The notes beneath the pieces were generated by a model. It did no database searches and was not told where the DNA came from. It saw nothing but the letters and a program-made list of their open reading frames with translations. A stretch of DNA of 64,000 nucleotides. Origin: Bacteroidales bacterium (GTDB lineage: Bacteria; Bacteroidota; Bacteroidia; Bacteroidales; F082). Where the stretch lies: positions 124,001 through 188,000 of the forward strand of contig JAFXLL010000010.1 of NCBI GenBank assembly GCA_017531225.1, written 5' to 3'. The position numbers and the translations under genes are program-made. Positions 34,050-42,863 of this stretch are shown one piece after another (within the stretch, counting starts at the first letter, position 1; every line of letters starts with the position of its first letter).

Positions 34050-35632
34050 GTTGGCGGGAACAGACACGGCAATACGAGCCAATGGCATATTTTATATGCT
34101 TGGCTATGATGGCGATAAGCCTAACCCTTTCGCCTTTCATGATGAGTGTATCGCAGTTTCTGCTGCTGATCGTATGGCTTTTCATGGGCGATCCCGTCAA
34201 AGTGAAATTCCAGCGTTTCATCCATAATAGGATTGCTGTTCTGCTGGTCTCACTCTACATGCTCCACGTCATCGGACTGATTTACACCTCCGATTTTGCC
34301 TACGCTTTCAAAGACCTGAAAGTCAAGCTTCCGTTGTTGGCCTTTCCGATCATACTCTCCTCGGTGAAGCCTTTGGAAAAAAGACATTTCGACTGGTTGA
34401 TGCTGGTTTATGTAATGGCGGTTTTTGTAGCCACCTGCATCAGCTTTGGCACCTACCTGAAACACGACTACGGCAATATCCGTGAGATCTCACGTTTCAT
34501 CAGCCACATCCGCTTCTGCCTGAATATCGTACTCGTGGTTGGAATCATCGCCTATTACCTATTCACACGACCAGCACCATGGTGGGAAAAGCTTTTGCAA
34601 GCGACGCTTATCGTTTGGTTCCTTTATCAGCTCTACATCTTCGAGTCCATCTCAGGCTATCTTGCCCTTATCAGCATGGTGATAGCTTCGTTGGTTTATG
34701 TGTTTTTCAACAAAGTACAAAGCACACCTTGGCGAACAGCCTTATTGATCCTTATCATTGGCATACCAACTGCAGCAGGCATCTATGGTTATCGCCTTGC
34801 CTCTTCCCTTCTTACTCCCCCTGCTGTCGATTTCGACAGTCTTGATAAGAAAACCGCTCAAGGCAACGATTACCAGCATGACACGGTTGCTTTCCCAGTA
34901 GAAGATGGCAAGTATGTCGGTTTGTATTTATGTCGAACAGAAATGCGGGAGACATGGAACAGCCGCAGCACACTTGATTACAACGGATTGACGCTCAACG
35001 GAGAGAATTTGGAGGCAACCTTAGTAAGATATCTCACTTCGAAAGACCTCAGGAAGGACGCCAAGGGTGTTGCCGCTTTGACTGACCAGGACGTCCAAAA
35101 TGTGGAGCAGGGCATTGCCAACTATGTCAACTGGAGTCATCCTGGAATTCACGCCAGGCTCTCATCCACGTTATTTGAATACGGCCTCTACCGTCGCAAC
35201 GATTATCCCAACGGAGGGTCTTTGTCGCAACGATTCGAATACACCAAGGCTTCGATTTACCTCATCGAAAAGCACCCTATCTTCGGCGTGGGCACTGGCG
35301 ATATCCCCAACGCCTACAAACAAGCTTACGACGAGTTGCAGTCGCCTTTGCGTCAAGAGTTCAGACACAAAGCCCATAACCAATACCTCTCCATCACCGT
35401 CGGGTTCGGCATTGTGGGGTTATTGCTATTCCTAATCGTACTGTTGTATCCCTATCTCTCCTCGAAACGCTATCGGACCTATCTATATACGATCTTCCTC
35501 GTCATCTTACTGATTTCCATGCTGCCCGAGGACACCATTGAGACTCAAGCTGGAGCTTCATGGTTTGCTTTTTTCAATAGTTTGCTTATCTTTGCGTCAC
35601 AAAACAAGAATTCACACCCCGAAACCAAATAA
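34046..35632 (+). CDS. O-antigen ligase family (Wzy_C-type) membrane protein
   Basis: The polytopic 528-residue inner-membrane protein has about 10-12 hydrophobic spans and a large periplasmic loop in the second half. The loop contains the Wzy_C/WaaL-type region around HPIFGVGTGDIPNAYKQAY and FRHKAHNQYLSITVGFG, which includes the conserved His. It would transfer or polymerise lipid-linked glycans. I use the TTG at 34046, which overlaps the upstream stop as TTGA and keeps a charged N-terminal segment; the ATG at 34082 is the alternative. The promoter of the next gene lies inside its 3' end. Confidence 0.85.
   Translation: MSWREQTRQYEPMAYFICLAMMAISLTLSPFMMSVSQFLLLIVWLFMGDPVKVKFQRFIHNRIAVLLVSLYMLHVIGLIYTSDFAYAFKDLKVKLPLLAFPIILSSVKPLEKRHFDWLMLVYVMAVFVATCISFGTYLKHDYGNIREISRFISHIRFCLNIVLVVGIIAYYLFTRPAPWWEKLLQATLIVWFLYQLYIFESISGYLALISMVIASLVYVFFNKVQSTPWRTALLILIIGIPTAAGIYGYRLASSLLTPPAVDFDSLDKKTAQGNDYQHDTVAFPVEDGKYVGLYLCRTEMRETWNSRSTLDYNGLTLNGENLEATLVRYLTSKDLRKDAKGVAALTDQDVQNVEQGIANYVNWSHPGIHARLSSTLFEYGLYRRNDYPNGGSLSQRFEYTKASIYLIEKHPIFGVGTGDIPNAYKQAYDELQSPLRQEFRHKAHNQYLSITVGFGIVGLLLFLIVLLYPYLSSKRYRTYLYTIFLVILLISMLPEDTIETQAGASWFAFFNSLLIFASQNKNSHPETK
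35587..35595 (+). promoter_or_regulatory. Bacteroidota -7 box of cdd inside the ligase gene
   Basis: TATCTTTGC lies 38 bases before the cdd ATG at 35634, with TTTG at 35564 as a -33-type element. Both fall within the last codons of the ligase-like gene. Confidence 0.6.
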
Positions 35633-35633
35633 C

Positions 35634-36116
35634 ATGAGAAAAGAACAATTCATTTCTGACTACGTCGTTTACGAGAGCGAACAAGAACTTGACACCAAGG
35701 ATGCCGAATTGCTGCGTCACGCTCACGAAGCGGCGAAAAACTCCTATGCCCCATATTCGAAATTCCACGTAGGAGCAGCTGTCAGACTGGCCAACAACGT
35801 CATCGTCAAAGGCAACAACATCGAGAATGCAGCCTATCCCAGTGGTTTGTGCGCCGAACGTGTAGCTTTGTTCAATGCCCAGGCACAGTATCCCAACGTT
35901 CCGGTAGAAGCCATTGCTCTCACGGCAGAGTCTGAGCACAGCAAAGTCAACGAACCCATTCCACCCTGCGGTGCCTGCCGTCAGGTGATGGTTGAGACCG
36001 AGCAACGTTCTAAACAGCCCATGCGCATCATATGCCAAGGCGACACGGGCGCCGTTATGGTGTTTGATGGCGTCGAAACGCTGATGCCCTTTATCTTTCT
36101 TGACAAGTTTCTATGA
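35634..36116 (+). CDS. cdd: cytidine deaminase
   Basis: Deaminates cytidine and deoxycytidine in pyrimidine salvage. The 160-residue protein has PYSKFHVGAAV, GLCAERVAL (zinc-binding Cys and catalytic Glu) and PPCGACRQ (two zinc Cys). I start at the ATG at 35634 (MRKEQFISDYVV): the longer frame from 35538 would add residues from inside the ligase gene and include the promoter. The stop overlaps the GtrA gene (ATGA). Confidence 0.93.
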   Translation: MRKEQFISDYVVYESEQELDTKDAELLRHAHEAAKNSYAPYSKFHVGAAVRLANNVIVKGNNIENAAYPSGLCAERVALFNAQAQYPNVPVEAIALTAESEHSKVNEPIPPCGACRQVMVETEQRSKQPMRIICQGDTGAVMVFDGVETLMPFIFLDKFL

Positions 36117-36505
36117 TTGAGCTCAACAAAGGTTTCCTTTTGAAATTCCTGAAGTTCGGCGCCGTAGGATTCTCCGGCGTGTTTGTGAATTTCGGGGTGA
36201 CTTGGTTTTTCAAGGAAATCTGCAAGCTCAACAAATACTTCAGCAACATCCTTGGTTTTGTCTTTGCGGCCACAAGCAACTATCTGCTCAACCGTTACTG
36301 GACCTTCCAAAGCACCAATCCCCAGATGGGCGCTGAATTTGCAAAATACTTCCTGATTTCAGTGGTTGGCTTGGGCATCGACACCTTGACGGTGTATCTG
36401 CTCAACGGCAAGCTGAAATGGAATTTTTACCTCAGCAAGATCTTCGCCGTAGGCGCTGCCATGCTGTGGAATTTCTTCGGAAATCTGCTATTTACCTTTG
36501 CTTAA
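36113..36505 (+). CDS. GtrA family membrane protein
   Basis: The 130-residue protein has four membrane spans and the GtrA signatures FLKFGAVGFSGVFVNFGVTW, FAATSNYLLNRYWTF and AAMLWNFFGNLLFTF. GtrA proteins are thought to help flip or move lipid-linked sugars used for surface glycosylation, in keeping with the ligase-like gene nearby. It overlaps cdd by 4 bases. The stop directly abuts that of the convergent PAS gene. Confidence 0.9.
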   Translation: MIELNKGFLLKFLKFGAVGFSGVFVNFGVTWFFKEICKLNKYFSNILGFVFAATSNYLLNRYWTFQSTNPQMGAEFAKYFLISVVGLGIDTLTVYLLNGKLKWNFYLSKIFAVGAAMLWNFFGNLLFTFA

Positions 36506-36832
36506 TTACCCCCTATCATAATGAGGCATTTCCTCTGGGAGAATGATGGAGAACTCCACCAAACCGGCAGGAGTCGTCTTGGCATCGTCATCGTACCAAG
36601 GAGTCTGATAGATCAACTTCTTCTTCCCTTTTTTCGAGATGGTGTACACGTTTGACACGTTGGCCTCGAGCATGTGGCAGATCATCTCCCATGAATGAGG
36701 GTTGTGGCATTGCTTCAGGTTGCGTCCGCGGGCATCCCCGTTGACATCGATAGAGCTGTCGTTTTGGTAGATCACATTGCCATCCTTGTCACTGACGGTG
36801 ATGGCAACATTCAGTCCTTTATAGAAATCCAT
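36506..36832 (-). CDS. small single-PAS-domain protein
   Basis: The 108-residue cytoplasmic protein is one PAS fold: VAITVSDKDGNVIYQND, a GRNLKQCHNPHS helix, and strands KKLIYQTPWYDD and AGLVEFSIILPEE. No output domain is attached. Small stand-alone PAS proteins with the CHN motif are common in Bacteroidota; a ligand or partner is unknown. It lies 6 bases after the DUF4249 lipoprotein gene, so it may be part of the TonB receptor operon. Confidence 0.75.
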   Translation of the reverse strand: MDFYKGLNVAITVSDKDGNVIYQNDSSIDVNGDARGRNLKQCHNPHSWEMICHMLEANVSNVYTISKKGKKKLIYQTPWYDDDAKTTPAGLVEFSIILPEEMPHYDRG

Positions 36833-36838
36833 AATCGT

Positions 36839-37777
36839 TTATTTATGAAGTTTTTTATTTCCAAAGAGATCAATTGTCATGGTTACCGGCTTGCTTTGAC
36901 CACTTACGATGCCCACGCCGTTCTCAACATTGGAATAGACCTGCACCGGCTCAGCGAACATGCCGATAATGCCGTTGGGATCATTCTCCAAGTATTCCTC
37001 GGTTGTCTTTTTGTTTTTGTAAAGACTCTCTTCCACTCGGCTCATTTCAACCACAAAAGGCTCAAATACCTCCACATCCCAGAAAAAATACGTGAAGTTC
37101 ACCGTGTAGGTCTTGCCGTCAAAATAAGTGTCGGTAAACAAATTATAAAGACCGGATCCGTAGTAATCGCTGCTCTCACCCATTAACTCATCCGCTCCCA
37201 AATCCAAAGGGTTCGCAAACACCGGGTCTTCGGAATAGAATGAATACATGGAATACTCCGCATCAAGAGCATTATAAAAACAAAGGTTATAGAAATCGGT
37301 GCCGGCAGGATCATCGATCTCTACAGCAAAATCGATAGTTCCATTTTCATAATCAACGCTCACGGTATCGAAACTGATCACTGTGGGAGACTCTGGCAAG
37401 GTCACCTCGGCGTAGGCCGTCTCAAACTCGCTCGAACGAACCTCGAAACGCAACTTATCGCCTTCGCACAGCTCATACTGGCCTTCACAATAAGTGAAGA
37501 TATAATCCGATATGGAATCACGCACTTGAAGCGACTCCTTGAAACTGCCGTTCACGTATAGGTCAACCTCCACATCCTTTACACGGAAATCTATTCTCGA
37601 ATCCAAGAAGAACCAGCTCTTTTCGATACATAGATTTGCCGTCTTTCCCGCCTGTTGGACGCCATTGACCACCAACAGCGGATCGGATTGTTCACCGTTG
37701 AATTCCACATCCTTGACACAGGATGCCATGCCGCATAAGAGCACGGTCAAAACCAATAATATCTTTTTCATTTTCAT
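36839..37777 (-). CDS. DUF4249 outer-membrane lipoprotein
   Basis: The 312-residue lipoprotein has its lipobox at Cys20 (GMASCVKDVEF). The N-terminal part (PLLVVNGVQQAGKTANLCIE) and the beta-rich body match DUF4249 proteins, which commonly accompany TonB-dependent receptors in Bacteroidota. It sits 5 bases after such a receptor and would be its surface-exposed partner. The body is acidic and rich in Tyr and Phe. Substrate unknown. Confidence 0.85.
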   Translation of the reverse strand: MKMKKILLVLTVLLCGMASCVKDVEFNGEQSDPLLVVNGVQQAGKTANLCIEKSWFFLDSRIDFRVKDVEVDLYVNGSFKESLQVRDSISDYIFTYCEGQYELCEGDKLRFEVRSSEFETAYAEVTLPESPTVISFDTVSVDYENGTIDFAVEIDDPAGTDFYNLCFYNALDAEYSMYSFYSEDPVFANPLDLGADELMGESSDYYGSGLYNLFTDTYFDGKTYTVNFTYFFWDVEVFEPFVVEMSRVEESLYKNKKTTEEYLENDPNGIIGMFAEPVQVYSNVENGVGIVSGQSKPVTMTIDLFGNKKLHK

Positions 37778-37782
37778 AAGGC

Positions 37783-40215
37783 TCAGAATTTATATTGCCA
37801 ACTCAAAGTCGGGATGATTGGGAAGATACACACCTGACGCAATTTGCCTTCCATTGGAATCACCACAAAAGGATTATTGTGCGCGTATGTGTTATACACG
37901 TTGATACTGAAGATATTCTCTCCCTGCTCATACTTCCAGTGGAAATTGGCCACTAGGTCGAGTCGGTGATAGTTGCTGTAACGGTAGTTGTTGCGGTTAT
38001 TGATGTAACCAACCGTCTGAGAGTAACCAAACATGTCAAGGCCACTGAGGCCATGGTAGTTTTGGAAGGCCAACGTAGCGCAGTTGCCAGTACTGTAGAC
38101 CCATGTTGCCCCCACATCAATGTGGTCGTTGAACTCATACATAAGCACAACGCTTATATCGTGACGGCGGTCATACTTGGCGGGGAAAGGCTTGCCATAG
38201 TTCAGTTCCTGTCCCGGACGGTTGAAGAGACGGTCAGAGTGCGCCCAGGTGTAACCCAACCAGCCGGTGAACTTACCCACGTTTTTCTGAACGAAGAACT
38301 CGATGCCGTAAGCCCAGCCGTCGCCCATCACCACCTTGTCCTGCCAATCGGTCTCGTCAATCGAGAAGAACGAAGCGCCGTCCTTGTACTCCAACACGTT
38401 GTTCATCTTTTTGTAATAGCCTTCCACCGAGAACTCATAGCCATTCCACTCATAAAAAGCACCCAATGCCACTTGATGGGAGTTCATCGGGACGATCTCG
38501 CCGGTGACAGGTACCCAGAGGTCTGTCGGCAGGCTGATGGCATTGCTCGAGAGCAGATGGATATACTGGCTCATGTAGGCATAACCTGCTTTAAGCGAGA
38601 GGTTTTCAGTAATCAGGGAACGCAGGCTCACCCTTGGCTGGACACTGTGATAAGTCTTTTTGTCAACGGTGAAGGTAGAGTAATGCAGGCCCAAATTCAA
38701 CTTGAAATAGTTACTGATATCCCAATTGTCTTCCACATACAGATCAGTCTCCAGTGCTCTAATGCGTGAGTCGTTTGTCACCGTATCGTAATTGAATCCT
38801 TGCTGACCACTCTCCTCCTCTTCGAGATGGATGCCCAAAGTAGTAGGCTTATAGGTGTGATGGGTGATGTTGGCACCGAACTTCACATCGTGGTTATCGA
38901 AAGGCTTGTAGTCAAAATCAGCTTTCCCACTGAAATCGTAAATACCTGAGTTCAAGTTCAACTGAGCGCTCTCAGAACTACTATAGGTTTGATTAAATTC
39001 CTTATACCAAGTGTCACTACCGATATCGGCTCCCAAATAATGGCGATACTGGGTATAAGCTCCGGTAACGTTCATGAAAAGGTTCGGACGGATGACGTGG
39101 TTCCAGCGTAGTGCTGCCACGCGGTTACCCCACATCCAGTCAAAATTCATCTTCTGCTCTGAAGACATTTCATAATCCAAATCGTAATAGTCCGCATAGT
39201 CTTGCTTGGTCCTAATTCGGGCATACACCTTGTCATCGCCCGAATAAAGGCTGAAAAAAAGACGGTCCTTATCGGAGAACTTATGGTTGATTTTCAGGTT
39301 GAGGTCATAGAAATAATAACCGCCCCAAATGCTATTGCCTTCGCCCATTTCTCCTCTGGTAATAAGAGCAAGTAGCGGAGCGGCAATGAGATCAAAATAA
39401 GTACGTCTGAACGATACGTTGAACGAGGTCTTGCCTTTGACGATGGGGCCTTCCACATTAACTTTGGCGGCAATAAGACCAAGACTGACATTGCCGTGGT
39501 ACTCATACATGTCGCCATCTTTCATGTGCACATCAATCACCGATGAGAGGCGACCGCCAAAACGAGCCGGGAAGTTACCTTTATACAAAGTGACGTTTTT
39601 GATGGCGTCGGAGTTGAAAGCGGAGAAGAATCCAGCGGCATGGTTGACATTGTAAAGCGGTATGCCATCAAGCAAGATCAGGTTTTCGTCAGGGCCGCCA
39701 CCGCGAACATACATGCCCGCAGAGCCCTCAGTGCCACTCTGTACACCAGGCAGCAACTGCAAGGCCTTGATGACATCGGTCTCGCCAAACATGGCCGGAA
39801 CCTTCTTCAGTTGGGTCACAGGCAACTCGATGGTGCTCATCTGAGCACCCTTCACATGGTTATCAATTGCCTTACCTGTCACCGTCACCTCACTCAGCTG
39901 AAGCGACTGTGCCAAAGCGATGTTGATCACCGTGTCGTTTTTCAAGTCGAAAGCCGTCTCGTAGGACTCAAAGCCCACAAACGAAGCCTTCAATTTGACC
40001 TGACCCTCAGACAATTTCAAGGTATAATATCCGAAATTATTGGTAACGGAGCCTTTCATGGTGGCCGTCTCGTAAACCGAGGCCCCAAGCAAGGTCTCTT
40101 GGCTCTTAGCATCAGTAACATAACCACTGATGGTGTGCGATTTCTTGGCGTTCTGCGCGAAAACAGAACTTGATGCGACAATCGCAAAAAACAATAATAA
40201 AACTTTAGCTTTCAT
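37783..40215 (-). CDS. TonB-dependent receptor with carboxypeptidase-regulatory N-terminal domain
   Basis: I start at the ATG at 40215 (MKAKVLLLFFAIVASSSVFAQ, a clear signal peptide). Residues about 25-110 form a carboxypeptidase-regulatory-like beta domain (ISGYVTDAKSQETLLGASVY). The plug has TVTGKAIDNHVKGAQ, FGETDVIKALQLLPGVQSG, GMYVRGGGPDENLILLDGIP and FPARFGGRLSSVIDV. The remaining roughly 560 residues are the beta-barrel, ending in IPTLSWQYKF. With the DUF4249 lipoprotein it forms an uptake pair. A -7 box ends only 4 bases before the ATG, so the mRNA may be nearly leaderless. Confidence 0.93.
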   Translation of the reverse strand: MKAKVLLLFFAIVASSSVFAQNAKKSHTISGYVTDAKSQETLLGASVYETATMKGSVTNNFGYYTLKLSEGQVKLKASFVGFESYETAFDLKNDTVINIALAQSLQLSEVTVTGKAIDNHVKGAQMSTIELPVTQLKKVPAMFGETDVIKALQLLPGVQSGTEGSAGMYVRGGGPDENLILLDGIPLYNVNHAAGFFSAFNSDAIKNVTLYKGNFPARFGGRLSSVIDVHMKDGDMYEYHGNVSLGLIAAKVNVEGPIVKGKTSFNVSFRRTYFDLIAAPLLALITRGEMGEGNSIWGGYYFYDLNLKINHKFSDKDRLFFSLYSGDDKVYARIRTKQDYADYYDLDYEMSSEQKMNFDWMWGNRVAALRWNHVIRPNLFMNVTGAYTQYRHYLGADIGSDTWYKEFNQTYSSSESAQLNLNSGIYDFSGKADFDYKPFDNHDVKFGANITHHTYKPTTLGIHLEEEESGQQGFNYDTVTNDSRIRALETDLYVEDNWDISNYFKLNLGLHYSTFTVDKKTYHSVQPRVSLRSLITENLSLKAGYAYMSQYIHLLSSNAISLPTDLWVPVTGEIVPMNSHQVALGAFYEWNGYEFSVEGYYKKMNNVLEYKDGASFFSIDETDWQDKVVMGDGWAYGIEFFVQKNVGKFTGWLGYTWAHSDRLFNRPGQELNYGKPFPAKYDRRHDISVVLMYEFNDHIDVGATWVYSTGNCATLAFQNYHGLSGLDMFGYSQTVGYINNRNNYRYSNYHRLDLVANFHWKYEQGENIFSINVYNTYAHNNPFVVIPMEGKLRQVCIFPIIPTLSWQYKF

Positions 40216-40218
40216 GTT

Positions 40219-40227
40219 GCAAAGGTA
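40219..40227 (-). promoter_or_regulatory. -7 box of the TonB receptor/DUF4249 operon
   Basis: The minus strand reads TACCTTTGC, then AAC and the ATG. With the usual distance, transcription would begin at or 1-2 bases before the ATG. Confidence 0.5.
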
Positions 40228-40240
40228 CGAGAAAAAATCA

Positions 40241-40249
40241 TACCTTTGC
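40241..40249 (+). promoter_or_regulatory. -7 box of the LptF/G-glycosyltransferase operon
   Basis: TACCTTTGC lies 16 bases before the GTG at 40265. Together with 40219-40227 it forms a perfect 9-bp inverted repeat with a 13-bp AT-rich centre. Confidence 0.55.
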
Positions 40250-40264
40250 ATTAATTCTCAACCA

Positions 40265-41641
40265 GTGAAAAAGCTTTATAAACTCATATTGAGCTCCTTT
40301 CTCGGCAGTTTCATCTTCACGTTTTTCATCGTGATCTTTGTGCTGTTGATGCAGTTCTTATGGGTTTATGTGGATGATTTGGTAGGTAAAGGTTTGTCGT
40401 TCAAGATCCTCATGGAGTTGTTTTTCCATGCCTCAGTCACCTTCGTACCCATGGCGTTGCCTTTGGCCATCCTGTTGGCCTCCATCATGAGCTTCGGCGA
40501 CCTCGGCGAGCATTACGAGTTGGTAGCCATCAAGGCTTCAGGCATATCACTCTGGACCGCCATGCGTCCGTTGCTCTTGTTCTCCGTGATGCTCAGTGGC
40601 CTCGCCTTCGTCTTCTCAAACAGCATCAACCCTGTGGCTATGCTGAAATTCAAGACCTTGCTTTTCGACATCCGAAGGCAGAAACTAGCTTTCGACATCA
40701 AGGAAGGGCAGTTCTACAAAGACATCGAGAACTATGTCATTTATGTCGATAAGAAAGGAAAAGACGGCAGCACCATTTACGGAGTCAAGATTTACGACCA
40801 CACGGATCGCGAAGGCAACAACAAAATCATAGTGGCCGACTCAGGCATGATGTCGCTCAGTCCCAACCAGCGCACCATCATCTTCACCCTTTACAATGGA
40901 CACAATTACACCGAGGACAATTCCGACGAGGCCACATTTAGAACCAAGCGACCTTTTGAGCGAATGTCGTTCAAGGAAGAGCAGATCAAGTTCAGCTTGG
41001 AGAGTTTTGACCTGACCAGATCGAACGAAGAGATGTACAAGTCGTACCAAGCCATGATGAATACACATCAGCTAAGCACTGCACTGGATTCATTGGAAAA
41101 ACGGTTTGATGAAAGACAAGTGGGCTTTCGCCAAAGTTTCAAGCAACGCCTGAGCAATTACGAACACAGCAAACGAGTAACGGAAAACGGGAATCTCTCG
41201 GAGAATGACAGTCTCCCCGTTTTAGAATGGCCTTTGCTTGAGCACCTCGACCCTGACGCTCGAAGCTCCGTGCTCGAATTGGCTGTCGGCATCTCTCGAA
41301 ACGCTAAAGAGAATGTCTCGTTCCACCGACAGGACTTCCAAAACCAAATATTGAATATCAAGAAACATAAAAAAGAATGGCATAAGAAATTTACACTGAG
41401 TTTCGCATGCCTCATCTTCTTCTTTATCGGCGCACCTTTGGGAGCGATTATCCGTAAAGGAGGACTGGGACTCCCCGTGGTAATCTCCGTGCTGTTCTTT
41501 GTCATATACTACATTATTTCAACCGTGGCGGAACGCATGGCGGAATTCGGCGACCTGAACATGTTCTTAGGCGTTTGGATTTCCTCCATCATCATCTTCC
41601 CCATCGGCCTTATCCTGACTTTCAAGGCCACTAAATACTAA
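40265..41641 (+). CDS. LptF/LptG family permease
   Basis: One of the two membrane subunits of the Lpt transporter that extracts LPS from the inner membrane. I start at the GTG at 40265 (VKKLYKLILSSFLGSF), because upstream codons precede the likely transcription start. The 458-residue protein has three N-terminal spans (FIFTFFIVIFVLLMQFLW, ASVTFVPMALPLAILLAS, LLLFSVMLSGLAFVF), a periplasmic beta-jellyroll region (about 115-310) with an unusually long charged insert, and C-terminal spans (LSFACLIFFFIGAPLGAIIR, SSIIIFPIGLILTF). Its partner LptB is encoded at 58.7 kb. Confidence 0.9.
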   Translation: MKKLYKLILSSFLGSFIFTFFIVIFVLLMQFLWVYVDDLVGKGLSFKILMELFFHASVTFVPMALPLAILLASIMSFGDLGEHYELVAIKASGISLWTAMRPLLLFSVMLSGLAFVFSNSINPVAMLKFKTLLFDIRRQKLAFDIKEGQFYKDIENYVIYVDKKGKDGSTIYGVKIYDHTDREGNNKIIVADSGMMSLSPNQRTIIFTLYNGHNYTEDNSDEATFRTKRPFERMSFKEEQIKFSLESFDLTRSNEEMYKSYQAMMNTHQLSTALDSLEKRFDERQVGFRQSFKQRLSNYEHSKRVTENGNLSENDSLPVLEWPLLEHLDPDARSSVLELAVGISRNAKENVSFHRQDFQNQILNIKKHKKEWHKKFTLSFACLIFFFIGAPLGAIIRKGGLGLPVVISVLFFVIYYIISTVAERMAEFGDLNMFLGVWISSIIIFPIGLILTFKATKY

Positions 41642-41645
41642 GCCT

Positions 41646-42863
41646 ATGAAGATACTACTGCTCTGCAACAAATCACCCTATCCTGCCTTTGAAGGCGGTC
41701 CCATGGCCATGAACAGCATTGTCACGGGACTGCTCAATGCTGGACATCAGGTCAAAATCATGGCCGTCAACAGCAAGAAGTTCAACGTCACTCCAGAGGA
41801 CATCCCGGAGGATTACAAGCAGAAAACCGGCATTGAGCTGATTGACGTGGATTTGCGAGTGAGACCATTTCAGGCTTTCAAGAACCTCTTCACCAACAAG
41901 TCGTATCATGTGGAGCGCTTCATCTCGAAGAACTTTAACAACCGCTTGATTGAGGTGCTGAAAGAAGACATCTATGATGTAGTGCAGCTTGAGACGCTCT
42001 ATATGGCGCCTTACATCGACACCATACGAAAATATACCAAGGCCAGGATCGTGTTACGTGCTCACAACGTGGAGCACCTCATCTGGGAACGCATCGCCAA
42101 AGGCACACGCTTTTTCCTGAAACGGGCATACATCAAGCATCTGGCCAAAACATTGAAGAATTACGAGCTATCGGTCATCAGCAAGGTCGACGGTATTGCT
42201 GCCATCACCCGCAAAGATGCTGCTGTTTTCAGAAAATACTGCGCTGCCAGCACCATCGACATCCCTTACGGCGTCTATCCAGACGAGTTCAAGCCGAGCT
42301 ATGCCATTGAAGGAAAGCCTTCCTTCTATCACATCGGATCGATGAACTGGATGCCCAACGTGGAAGGTATTAAGTGGTTCATTGAAAACTGCATGGATGC
42401 AGTGACCGCTAAGGTTCCTGATTTCGTTTTCCACTTGGCGGGACGTCACATGCCAGAATGGCTAAAGGTCATGAAGAACGAGCACGTGGATGTCGTCGGT
42501 GAAGTGCCTGACGCCAAAGCATTTGTGGCCGACCACAACGTAGCCATAGTCCCCCTGCTCTCAGGCAGCGGCATCCGTATCAAGATCATCGAGTCCATGG
42601 CTTTAGGTAAGACCGTCATCACTACGATGGTCGGCGCCGAAGGCATACTTTACACCGAAAACGTCAACATCATCATCGCCGAGAATAAAGCTCAGGTAGC
42701 CGAGGCGATACGCCGCATCAACGAGAATCCAGCCATGGCCGAGGAAATTGGAAGAGCGGCACGTAAGTTGGTGGAAGACGTCTACGACAACCGTAAAATC
42801 ACCGAGCGGCTTCTCATGTTTTATGAGCAGATCAAGCCTACCTCGAAAATCACATTCGTATGA
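41646..42863 (+). CDS. family 4-type glycosyltransferase
   Basis: The 405-residue GT-B enzyme has an N-terminal half with KSPYPAFEGGPMAMNSIVTG and a C-terminal donor-binding half with YHIGSMNWMPNVEGIKWF, HLAGRHMPEW and the terminal signature PLLSGSGIRIKIIESMALGK followed by TTMVGAEG. It probably adds a sugar to a lipid-linked or surface glycan on the cytoplasmic face. It follows the LptF/G gene by 4 bases and overlaps the next glycosyltransferase by 4, so the three form one operon. Confidence 0.9.
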   Translation: MKILLLCNKSPYPAFEGGPMAMNSIVTGLLNAGHQVKIMAVNSKKFNVTPEDIPEDYKQKTGIELIDVDLRVRPFQAFKNLFTNKSYHVERFISKNFNNRLIEVLKEDIYDVVQLETLYMAPYIDTIRKYTKARIVLRAHNVEHLIWERIAKGTRFFLKRAYIKHLAKTLKNYELSVISKVDGIAAITRKDAAVFRKYCAASTIDIPYGVYPDEFKPSYAIEGKPSFYHIGSMNWMPNVEGIKWFIENCMDAVTAKVPDFVFHLAGRHMPEWLKVMKNEHVDVVGEVPDAKAFVADHNVAIVPLLSGSGIRIKIIESMALGKTVITTMVGAEGILYTENVNIIIAENKAQVAEAIRRINENPAMAEEIGRAARKLVEDVYDNRKITERLLMFYEQIKPTSKITFV

